Positions 53,908-61,321 of a stretch of DNA of 64,000 bases are shown piece by piece. Position 1 is the stretch's first letter, and each line of letters begins with the position of its first letter. A program made the position numbers and the translations under genes. The stretch spans positions 186,001-250,000 of the forward strand of contig NZ_JACHHW010000003.1 in assembly GCF_014202945.1 (NCBI RefSeq). Direction: 5' to 3'. Origin of the DNA: Zhongshania antarctica. Its GTDB lineage: Bacteria; Pseudomonadota; Gammaproteobacteria; Pseudomonadales; Spongiibacteraceae. The notes under the pieces were generated by a model. It was given only the letters and a program-made list of their open reading frames with translations, was not told the DNA's origin and searched no databases.

Positions 53908-54590
53908 TACGGCTTCCCAGTCTTGCTGGTATCGTCGCTCAGTGCTTTATTTTGATTGCTCTGCCATGAGTTTGCGCCAAGTGCGATGAGGCGAAGCTGC
54001 TTTTCTGCGAGGACGATGAGTTCGTCATCGTCTTCGCCTCGGGGTCTGGCCATCAATTGTTGGTTCACGATTTGTATCATGGAACGGATCATTAGGTTGG
54101 CGAGCATCCGCAAGTCCGACTCACTCCAATTATCGTGAGTCACCAAGCGACTTAAATCGCGGGCCAGCTCACTTTCTAATTGCTTGAATTCATCGTTGAT
54201 TGCCTCGCGGATGCAGGCAACGCCTCCAAAACTCTCTCTGGCAATAAACTGAAACTGACGGCGATGGGCGCGAACATAGGTAATAAACGTCTCGACCGAG
54301 CGGCGAATAATCAGTTCTTCCGGTATCGGGTTAGCGCGCACCGTGATGAGCATGGCGCGCAGGGTGCTGAACGAGGTGGTTACCAGCTCAAGGCCGAGGG
54401 TGTTCATGTCGGGAAAATGCCGGTAAAAGGCGCCAGGAGTAATACCAACTTCGCGGGTAACTTCGCGAAGGCTGATAGCGTCGAAACTTTTATCGCGACT
54501 AATGAGTTCCAGTACTGCTTCCAGCAAGGCCTGTCGGGTATTGATTACAGTGTCACTGTGGCTGCGGTGGCGTTTTTGCGGGCGACTCAT
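53907..54590 (-). CDS. TetR-type repressor, FabR/DesT-like
   Basis: The 227-residue regulator has an N-terminal helix-turn-helix (ISLREVTREVGITPGAFYRHF, residues 40-60) followed by MNTLGLELVTTSFSTLRAML. That segment closely resembles the E. coli FabR and Pseudomonas DesT repressors of unsaturated fatty acid synthesis. The C-terminal domain should sense acyl-CoA. It lies immediately downstream of the desaturase gene on the same strand, the arrangement expected for a desaturase regulator. Confidence 0.83.
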   Translation of the reverse strand: MSRPQKRHRSHSDTVINTRQALLEAVLELISRDKSFDAISLREVTREVGITPGAFYRHFPDMNTLGLELVTTSFSTLRAMLITVRANPIPEELIIRRSVETFITYVRAHRRQFQFIARESFGGVACIREAINDEFKQLESELARDLSRLVTHDNWSESDLRMLANLMIRSMIQIVNQQLMARPRGEDDDELIVLAEKQLRLIALGANSWQSNQNKALSDDTSKTGKP

Positions 54591-54681
54591 TGGGGCTGGC
54601 TACTCATTTTTGCTAGGGCAATACCGTTAAGTGTACAAGCCCCAGCCGGTCGAGGCTACGACTTGTACTGCGCCCAGTCGA

Positions 54682-55830
54682 TTAAGCGGCCTGTGGTGCG
54701 GGGGTGTTACGTGGTGGTAACGCGAGCTTGAATATTTTTACCCACACCGTGGCGTACTGGCTGTACAGCGGTCCAGTATTGTAAGGCAGACCGTATTTCT
54801 CACAGATTTGGCGAACCTCAACCGACATTTCAGCGTAGCGGTGGGCGGGCACATCGGGAAACAAGTGGTGCTCAATTTGGTGAGAGAGGTTGCCACTCAT
54901 TACATGGAAGAGCTTGCCGCCAGTAAGGTTGGCAGAGCCAAGCAGTTGGCGGTAATACCAGCGGCCACGGCTTTCGTTTTCGCAGGACGCTTCGGTAAAG
55001 CTGTGTACGCCATCGGGGAAATGTCCGCAAAATATAATCGAAAAACTCCATATATTGCGAATGACGCTGGCGCTGACATTGGCGGCGAGAACGACCGGAA
55101 ATAAGGGGCCAGCGAGTAGTGGATAAAGGATGAAGTCCTTACCCCAGATTTGTGCGGTTTTACGCAGTGACAATTTGAGCTCTGGCCAAACGTCTTTAAA
55201 GGTTTTTCGACCGGAACGAAGACTGTCGATCTCTACACCGTGCAGGGCGACGCCCATATCGAAAAACAGCATGAGCAGGGTGGCAAATATCGGGTTAGCG
55301 AGATAGGCAGGGTGCCATTTTTGCGCGGGGTCCATACGCAATATGCCATAGCCGATGTCGCGGTCTTTATCGAGAATATTGGTGTAGGTGTGGTGCTCGT
55401 AATTGTGGGAGTAAGCCCATTGGTCGCCGGGGCAGTTGGTGTCCCAATCGTAATGACGGGAGTGAAAGCGCGGGTCGCCCATCCAGTCGTATTGGCCGTG
55501 AATAATATTGTGGCCAATCTCCATATTATCGAGAATTTTGGCGATACCCAGGCCAATACTGCCAGCACTGAATAGCAGCCAAAACAGCGGCCAGCTGGCA
55601 ATGCTTAAGGCTATGCTGAAACCGAAGAGTGAGGCTGGTAAAAACAACAGCGATGCAAAAATACTCAGACGCGCGCCAATGGTGAGCAGATGGTGAATCT
55701 TAACCAATTTTTTGATGTAGCGGGCGTCCCGCTCGCCGCGATCGGCGAGGGCGCGCTGCTTTACTGCTTCGATTTCAGCGCCGAAAGCGTCGAGTAGCGC
55801 TGGGTTCATCGCGGTGGTGTTGGTATTCAT
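54682..55830 (-). CDS. membrane fatty acid desaturase
   Basis: The 382-residue di-iron enzyme has hydrophobic spans near residues 50-95 and three His clusters: HNIIHGQYD (about 104), HNYEHHTYTN (about 138) and QIEHHLFPD (about 325). It introduces double bonds into acyl chains of phospholipids or acyl-CoA, as DesB-type enzymes do, using electrons from the upstream ferredoxin reductase. The start at 55830 follows GAGAAG; a longer frame upstream lacks similarity. Confidence 0.9.
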   Translation of the reverse strand: MNTNTTAMNPALLDAFGAEIEAVKQRALADRGERDARYIKKLVKIHHLLTIGARLSIFASLLFLPASLFGFSIALSIASWPLFWLLFSAGSIGLGIAKILDNMEIGHNIIHGQYDWMGDPRFHSRHYDWDTNCPGDQWAYSHNYEHHTYTNILDKDRDIGYGILRMDPAQKWHPAYLANPIFATLLMLFFDMGVALHGVEIDSLRSGRKTFKDVWPELKLSLRKTAQIWGKDFILYPLLAGPLFPVVLAANVSASVIRNIWSFSIIFCGHFPDGVHSFTEASCENESRGRWYYRQLLGSANLTGGKLFHVMSGNLSHQIEHHLFPDVPAHRYAEMSVEVRQICEKYGLPYNTGPLYSQYATVWVKIFKLALPPRNTPAPQAA

Positions 55831-55858
55831 TTTATTTCTTCTCCAGTAATGTCGATCG

Positions 55859-56986
55859 CTATAGGGCGAGGCTGACATCGCCAAGTGGCTGGGAAATACA
55901 CAGGCGAATATATTCTTCACCGTGACTGATTTCACCGCTGTTCATATTGCGCACGCTGCCTTCGGTTTTAAGGCAGCTACAGCTATGGCATATCCCCATG
56001 CGGCAACCTGCTTGAGGCTGCAGACCGGCGGCTTCAGCTTGCTCCAGCAGATTTCGGCTGTCGCTGCTGACTTCACAGTGGCTATGTTTAAAGGCCAGTG
56101 TGCCAACGACCTCGGTATTGCCGGAGACACTGCTGACCGCTTTGAAACGCTCAGCGTGAAATTTCTCGCCGTGTCCGAGCAGCTGGTACTCCTCGCTAAC
56201 GGCCTGAATTAAGGCTTCGGGGCCGCAAACAAAGCACTCGGGCAAGCTCAGCGCACCGGTGTGGCCGCTAAGCGTATTTTTAAAGCTCAGGGCGGCGAGT
56301 AAATGCCGTTGGCTAAAATGCCCGCTCAATTCACCAGTTCCATCGCTGAACACCGGTAATAGCGAGAAGTTGGCGTGGGTACTAGCAAGTGCCTGCAAGC
56401 GCGAATGGAAAAGGGTATTCGCTTCATCGCGGTTGTAATACAACAGGGTAATACCACCCTTGTAGCCTTGCTTTAAGACGGATTCCAGCATGGCCATGAT
56501 CGGTGTGATGCCGCTACCTGCTGCGACCATCAACAATGCGCCGGGCAATTGTGGCGGCAGCACAAATTCGCCCATTGGCGGTGAAAGGCGAATTAAATCG
56601 CCAACCTTTAACTGACGATTAATTTGCGTGGAAACAAGGCCGTCTGCCTGCGCCTTTACGGTAATTGCAATGCGTCCGGCGCGACGGTTTAAGGAGTAAC
56701 TGCGGCTGTGTAGGCGACCATCAATTTCGATATACACCTGGCAAAACTGACCGGGGCGAAAGCCGGGCCACTCGCCATTTGGCGCTAACACCAAGGTCAC
56801 CGACTCGTCGGTTTCCCGGTGAATTGCCGTGATATAGGCCGGAATTCGATTCTGATCCAGCGACCACATCGGATTCAGCACTTCTAAATAGCGGCCCATT
56901 CCGTTTGGGGCCGCGAGGGCATTAATCAGCCGAGAGTCGGCAATTCGACGCCAGGTACTACGCGATGGATTCGTGCTGAGCTTCAT
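55859..56986 (-). CDS. ferredoxin reductase partner of the desaturase
   Basis: The 375-residue flavoprotein joins an FAD domain (RSYSLNRRAGRIAITVK near residue 120), a NAD(P) domain (VAAGSGITPIMAMLES near 175) and a C-terminal plant-type 2Fe-2S domain with the Cys set in CRMGICHSCSCLKTEG plus RLCISQP. It passes electrons to the desaturase, as in DesC/DesB pairs, and lies 28 bases upstream of it. The start at 56986 has GGAG upstream. Confidence 0.9.
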   Translation of the reverse strand: MKLSTNPSRSTWRRIADSRLINALAAPNGMGRYLEVLNPMWSLDQNRIPAYITAIHRETDESVTLVLAPNGEWPGFRPGQFCQVYIEIDGRLHSRSYSLNRRAGRIAITVKAQADGLVSTQINRQLKVGDLIRLSPPMGEFVLPPQLPGALLMVAAGSGITPIMAMLESVLKQGYKGGITLLYYNRDEANTLFHSRLQALASTHANFSLLPVFSDGTGELSGHFSQRHLLAALSFKNTLSGHTGALSLPECFVCGPEALIQAVSEEYQLLGHGEKFHAERFKAVSSVSGNTEVVGTLAFKHSHCEVSSDSRNLLEQAEAAGLQPQAGCRMGICHSCSCLKTEGSVRNMNSGEISHGEEYIRLCISQPLGDVSLAL

Positions 56987-57026
56987 TGCTTTCTCCGTGT
57001 AGTGGATAGTGATAATTAAATGTGTT

Positions 57027-57044
57027 TGTGAACATGTGTGCACT
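57027..57044 (-). promoter_or_regulatory. FabR/DesT-like operator
   Basis: On the minus strand this reads AGTGCACACATGTTCACA. From memory the FabR site is AGCGTACACGTGTTCGCT, and 13 of 18 positions agree, including the ACAC-x-TGTTC core. It lies 41-58 bases upstream of the reductase start, where a repressor of the reductase-desaturase operon should bind. Confidence 0.6.
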
Positions 57045-57172
57045 TTATGCGCGCAAAAGCCTTAAGTCAACGGGTGTTTACAAAAAATTTACATGTATTT
57101 CCATTTGCCTTTCTGGAGTATTTTTGTTCTAAGTCATTGAAATTATTAAGTTGTCATCTGATTTTATTGATA

Positions 57173-57186
57173 TTTACACCTGTAAA
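57173..57186. promoter_or_regulatory. palindromic operator candidate upstream of nadA
   Basis: TTTACA-cc-TGTAAA is a perfect 6+6 inverted repeat in the 343-base AT-rich spacer between the reductase and nadA. The binding factor is unknown. Nothing else in the spacer is clear apart from the FabR-like site. Confidence 0.35.
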
Positions 57187-57329
57187 GTTTTTAATTTTGC
57201 TGATTTTTACCAATAGCTTTGCAGCCACAATCGCGACGCTTTGCCGGCCATCAACGCGTGCGGCTGGGATTGGCAATAACTATTCTGTTAAACTTCGCCC
57301 CCCAGTATCCGCCTAGAACGAGATTGAAT

Positions 57330-58379
57330 ATGACGGAACAAGCTTCTGCCCAGCAGGTGGTTCGCGATCATTTGGCCAAGATTCACGAGCAGCCTCAGGT
57401 GCCCGCCGCCGAACGCGTTGAACTGCGAGATAAAATCAAACGCTTGCTGAAAGAGCGCAATGCGGTGCTGGTTGCCCATTACTACACCGACCCAGAAATT
57501 CAGGCCTTGGCCGAAGAAACTGGCGGCTGCGTTTCTGACTCGCTGGAAATGGCCCGTTTTGGCCGTGACCACCCCGCGTCGACCTTGGTCGTGGCCGGGG
57601 TGAAGTTTATGGGCGAAACCGCAAAAATTTTGTCGCCAGAGAAGCAGGTGTTTATGCCGACCTTGGAGGCAACCTGCTCTTTAGACATCGGCTGCCCGAT
57701 TGAAGAGTTTTCGGCATTTTGCGACCAGCATCCTGATCGCACCGTGGTGGTGTATGCGAATACGTCTGCTGCTGTAAAGGCGCGAGCCGACTGGGTAGTG
57801 ACCTCAAGTATTGCGCTAGACGTTGTTGACCATCTCGACAGCGAAGGCCAAAAAATTCTGTGGGCGCCAGACAAACACCTCGGCGATTATGTCCGCCGCG
57901 AAACCGGTGCCGATGTATTGCTGTGGGATGGCGCCTGTATTGTTCACGAAGAGTTTAAAGCCCAAGGCATTCTCGATCTTAAAAAGGTCTACCCAGACGC
58001 CGCGGTACTGGTGCATCCAGAATCGCCAGCGAGCGTCGTGGCAATTGCGGACATGGTCGGTTCAACCACCCAAATCATTAACGCGGCGCGTGACCTACCG
58101 AATAAGCAAATGATCATCGCCACTGATCAAGGTATTTTCTACAAGCTGCAGCAGTTGGTGCCAGATAAAGAGTTCATCATAGCGCCGACCGCTGGTAGTG
58201 GCGCGACGTGCCGTAGCTGTGCAAATTGCCCGTGGATGGCCATGAACGCCTTGGATAATCTCGCCTATGTGTTAGAACACGGCGGCAACGAAGTACACGT
58301 CGACCCCGCTCTCGGGGTGCAAGCCATGAAGCCGCTCACCCGGATGCTGGACTTTGCCGCGGCCAAGCCCAAGTCTTGA
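57330..58379 (+). CDS. nadA: quinolinate synthase NadA
   Basis: The 349-residue 4Fe-4S enzyme condenses iminoaspartate with dihydroxyacetone phosphate to quinolinate for NAD synthesis. It shows [20 protein letters not shown] near residue 44, [14 protein letters not shown] near 113, [19 protein letters not shown] near 230 and the cluster cysteines in [13 protein letters not shown] near 294. The ATG at 57330 gives the family length. Its stop overlaps the rsmJ start. Confidence 0.94.
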   Translation: MTEQASAQQVVRDHLAKIHEQPQVPAAERVELRDKIKRLLKERNAVLVAHYYTDPEIQALAEETGGCVSDSLEMARFGRDHPASTLVVAGVKFMGETAKILSPEKQVFMPTLEATCSLDIGCPIEEFSAFCDQHPDRTVVVYANTSAAVKARADWVVTSSIALDVVDHLDSEGQKILWAPDKHLGDYVRRETGADVLLWDGACIVHEEFKAQGILDLKKVYPDAAVLVHPESPASVVAIADMVGSTTQIINAARDLPNKQMIIATDQGIFYKLQQLVPDKEFIIAPTAGSGATCRSCANCPWMAMNALDNLAYVLEHGGNEVHVDPALGVQAMKPLTRMLDFAAAKPKS

Positions 58380-59128
58380 GTAGCTCACCAGCACCGGTAT
58401 TTTATAAAACCAGCGCCGCCTGCGATGCCATGGCGGCGCGCTTGGGTTTGGACCTTGTAAAAAAATGGCTGCCAAACTCAGAACAACTTTATGTTTTTTT
58501 TGAACAAGGCCGTCTCGGCATTGGCTTAGCGCCTACGCAGCGCGAGAATCCCGTCGCCGTGGATTTTGTTCACGCTCTGCAGCACCGCCACCCCGGCAAA
58601 GAATTATTAATCAAAGCGTTAGGTGGCAAGCGGCCAACGGTAGTTGACGCGACTGCCGGTCTCGGTCGCGACAGCTTTGTGATGGCCACTAACGGCTGCA
58701 CTGTGACCATGTGCGAGCGCATGCCAGTGGTTGCCGCACTACTAGAAGACGGCTTAATGCGCGCCAATATCAGCATCGACACTATGGATATCGCGGCCAG
58801 AATGAGCTTAGTGAAGTCAGGCGCCGCAGACTATTTGGAACAGCTTAGTGCGATAGATTGCCCGGACGTGGTCTACCTCGATCCCATGTTCCCAGTGTCC
58901 GGCAAATCAGCATTGGTTAAAAAAGAAATGCGTCTCTTCCACTCGCTGGTAGGTTTAGATGAAGACAGTGCTGCCTTGCTGGATATTGCACTGCAAAGAG
59001 CGCGGCACAGAGTCGTTGTTAAGCGCCCACCCAAGGCGCCGTATTTAGCTGAGCGCAAACCCCAGCTCTCGGTGACGGGCAAAGCGGTGCGTTTCGATAT
59101 TTATCCGCTCAAGGCGTTTGCCAAATAA
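58376..59128 (+). CDS. rsmJ: 16S rRNA (guanine1516-N2)-methyltransferase RsmJ
   Basis: The 250-residue SAM methyltransferase has [23 protein letters not shown] (about residue 86), [16 protein letters not shown], and the catalytic-loop [20 protein letters not shown] near 165. It matches the RsmJ (YhiQ) family. The start is a TTG overlapping the nadA stop (TTGA). Confidence 0.9.
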   Translation: MSSSPAPVFYKTSAACDAMAARLGLDLVKKWLPNSEQLYVFFEQGRLGIGLAPTQRENPVAVDFVHALQHRHPGKELLIKALGGKRPTVVDATAGLGRDSFVMATNGCTVTMCERMPVVAALLEDGLMRANISIDTMDIAARMSLVKSGAADYLEQLSAIDCPDVVYLDPMFPVSGKSALVKKEMRLFHSLVGLDEDSAALLDIALQRARHRVVVKRPPKAPYLAERKPQLSVTGKAVRFDIYPLKAFAK

Positions 59129-59295
59129 TTACGGTTTATTTTTTTGCGTGTGATCATCTCGTTGCGGCGTTTTATTTTTTTAGATGCCCGCACATTCAAT
59201 TTGTGCTGGCTACACATAAGCGTGTGATACCCAAACATGTAATGTGTATTGCCCACGCTTTAAATTTGCCATCACTACGCAGGCCTATATCCATA

Positions 59296-59500
59296 AAGTC
59301 GTCATATCTGTGCTGGTAGTATTCGCAAACTCGTCATACCTGCGTAGGTAGTTATCCATGAGAGCTGACGCCAAACTGTCGTTTATCAATAATTGCTTCA
59401 GACGGTCACTCCGTTGCTCCGATGGACCCCTGCCTTCGCAGGGGTGACGATTTAGTCGTATCCCATCACGCCCGAGAATTTCGTCATGCCTGGGCAGTCG
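59296..59500. repeat. REP-like intergenic repeats
   Basis: A perfect 8-bp stem (ACCCCTGC-cttc-GCAGGGGT, 59426-59445) sits in the context GATGG...TGACGA typical of dispersed proteobacterial intergenic repeats. Degenerate copies of TCGTCATACCTGCG lie near 59299, 59332 and 59481. Confidence 0.65.
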
Positions 59501-59590
59501 ATAAATAGCACATTGTTCTCTTACCCCAGTGAAGGATTTAAATAGGACAATTTTTCATTCAGGTTAAATATTGCCCTACGACCATGGGGC

Positions 59591-59935
59591 GATGACATCA
59601 TGATCTACGCGTCTTGGCAAAAGGCGTTTAACAGCGCAGTTACAATATTGTCAATCGCCTGCATTTATACGCCCGGAAATCGTCGCATCAGCTGAACGCG
59701 GCATTAAAATATCGGTGCTGGACCGTCGGGTGCAAGTGAACGCCGCAATATTTGGAACCGAAAGCGAGGACATGTAATCACAATTCGTATCACTGCTCTC
59801 CCGCGGGGTAGTGCAGTTTCACACCGGGGAGCTTGCGATTGTTGAGGGCGCAGACACAGATATAAAATGGGTGGCGTCTGAACATTGGGTGTTGAGTTTG
59901 GCCGGTAGCTATACGGTGATTGAGCCTCGGTGTTT
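59591..59935 (+). pseudogene. TonB-dependent receptor remnant
   Basis: Conceptual translation gives DDIMIYASWQKAFNS from 59591. After a frame change it gives RPEIVASAERGIKI, then LDRRVQVNAAIFGTESEDM, an in-frame TAA at 59775-59777, and WVASEHWVLSLAGSYTVIE to about 59935. These match successive C-terminal barrel strands of siderophore-type TonB receptors (DNLMVYASYAKGF..., PE...EVGIK..LLDRRLQLNAA). One frameshift, one stop and missing ends show decay. The rest of 59129-60190 carries repeats and no intact gene. Confidence 0.7.
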
Positions 59936-59936
59936 G

Positions 59937-60108
59937 TCAGCGCCCATGCGTATTAATACTGCTGCACGTGGGCGTAGTGCTGGCTTATGCTATTTCGTGG
60001 TACCGCTGCGGTAATCGCCACTCGGAATGGCAGCCGTTTATGATGCTGGGTTTACCTAATGCGGTTAAGCGCTTAGGCTTATTAACGCTTTCTGCTGCGG
60101 GGTGTTGA
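59937..60108 (+). pseudogene. possible second remnant, small membrane protein
   Basis: In another frame the sequence reads LILLHVGVVLAYAISWYR, then RHSEWQPFMMLGL and VKRLGLLTLSAAGC before a stop. The hydrophobic-His-hydrophobic layout loosely resembles DUF3325 proteins that accompany siderophore receptors. If so, this and the preceding fragment are remains of one iron-uptake locus. The identification is weak. Confidence 0.3.
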
Positions 60109-60190
60109 AGAGGGACGTTAAAAGGCTGATAGTGGTAGTATTACTTCCGCGTTATAGTTCGTTTAATCGCCAAATTACGGGATAAAAATA

Positions 60191-61000
60191 ATGAGTAAGG
60201 AAAGTGCTCCTGTCGGTGTTCGTAGGCTCGGACGGGTTTTATACATAACCCTGAGTCGGCCTGCGCTAAAAAATGCGATAAATGAGGACATGGTTACGAC
60301 ACTTTATCGTAATCTTCGCGAAGCCGCCCAAGATGATAGTGTTGGAGCGGTTGTGCTAGAAGGTTCTGGCGACGCCTTTTGTGCGGGCGCTGATATTAAA
60401 AATTTAGCCTTGGGGGCGGAACATACCCGTAAATACTCCACTGAGGTGTTATTGCGTGTTGGCGCCGAAGCGGCGATGTTGCTGCATGAAATGCCCAAAC
60501 CAACCATAGCGATGATTCGCGGTCCGGCAATGGGCGGTGGCTTGTCGCTGGCGCTAGCCTGCGATTTTCGCGTTGCCGATAGCACCGCCAGCTTAAGCTA
60601 TGCGCATACCAAAATTGCCCTTTCAGGGGATTTTGCGGCGGCCTATTTCTTAAGTAAATGGATGGGAGCCGGTAAAGCTCGCGAGTTTTGCCTATTAAAC
60701 CCTGTTTATGGTGCGCAAGAAGCCTTCGCCAGCGGTTTGCTCAGTAAGGTGTGCGAGGACTCAGAATTAGAGGCTGACGTGGAAAGGTTGGCAACGCGCT
60801 TAGCAGAAGGTCCTACCAATGCCTTGGCCTGTATTAAGGCTAATCTTAAGAATGCGCAAGAAATGAGCTGTGAAAACTATATTGCGGAAGAAATTAAGAA
60901 TTTCCAGCGCTGCCGTAATAGTGACGAACACCGTGAAGCGCTTAAGGCCTTTATTGAAAAGCGCGAGCCTAATTTTCCTCGTCAGCAGGTTCGGGGCTAG
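60191..61000 (+). CDS. enoyl-CoA hydratase/isomerase family protein (crotonase)
   Basis: The 269-residue crotonase has SRPALKNAINEDMV near residue 22, EGSGDAFCAGADIKNLA near 60 and the oxyanion-hole MIRGPAMGGGLSLALACDFRVA near 108. The position of the usual catalytic Glu in hydratases is not clearly retained around AHTKIALSGDFAAAYFL, so isomerase or another crotonase activity is possible. It precedes the ferredoxin oxidoreductase gene but is separated from it by a terminator. Confidence 0.85.
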   Translation: MSKESAPVGVRRLGRVLYITLSRPALKNAINEDMVTTLYRNLREAAQDDSVGAVVLEGSGDAFCAGADIKNLALGAEHTRKYSTEVLLRVGAEAAMLLHEMPKPTIAMIRGPAMGGGLSLALACDFRVADSTASLSYAHTKIALSGDFAAAYFLSKWMGAGKAREFCLLNPVYGAQEAFASGLLSKVCEDSELEADVERLATRLAEGPTNALACIKANLKNAQEMSCENYIAEEIKNFQRCRNSDEHREALKAFIEKREPNFPRQQVRG

Positions 61001-61045
61001 CCGTAAGGCTGGCCTTCCGCGACGTTAGACATCATTGTGTAAACC

Positions 61046-61079
61046 ACACCCGCGTCGATTAGCTCGTTGCGGGTGTTTT
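61046..61079 (+). terminator. intrinsic terminator after the crotonase gene
   Basis: ACACCCGC at 61046 pairs with GCGGGTGT at 61069 around a 15-base loop, followed by four T residues. Confidence 0.7.
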
Positions 61080-61177
61080 GATTTGCGCTCACTAAATCCC
61101 TTCTGTGTTTTCTGGCTAATAAACGCGGTGTCATACCGCTAAGTGTCTAAGTTGGGGTTTTACTGGTCTCGATAGTC

Positions 61178-61221
61178 ATTATTTAGACCAATACTTCTAA
61201 TTTTTCGAATTATTTAGTCCA
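61178..61221 (+). promoter_or_regulatory. phased direct repeat upstream of the oxidoreductase
   Basis: ATTATTTAGACCA (61178-61190) and ATTATTTAGTCCA (61209-61221) are 13-bp direct repeats with one mismatch, 31 bases apart (three helical turns). They lie about 100-145 bases before the oxidoreductase ATG. Direct, phased sites are typical of AraC-like activators. Nothing else is clear in 61080-61321. Confidence 0.45.
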
Positions 61222-61321
61222 TATATTTTGTCGTGAGCTGTGTTTAAGATAAATTCTTCCTTATCTTGCGTCTAGACTCTTATTAAAGACATTACGCTGT
61301 CAATAATAGGATGCATCGACC

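Noticed and set aside
54180-54731. 183-codon plus-strand frame opposite the FabR-like gene
   Set aside because: No family similarity, and it fully overlaps well-supported minus-strand genes.
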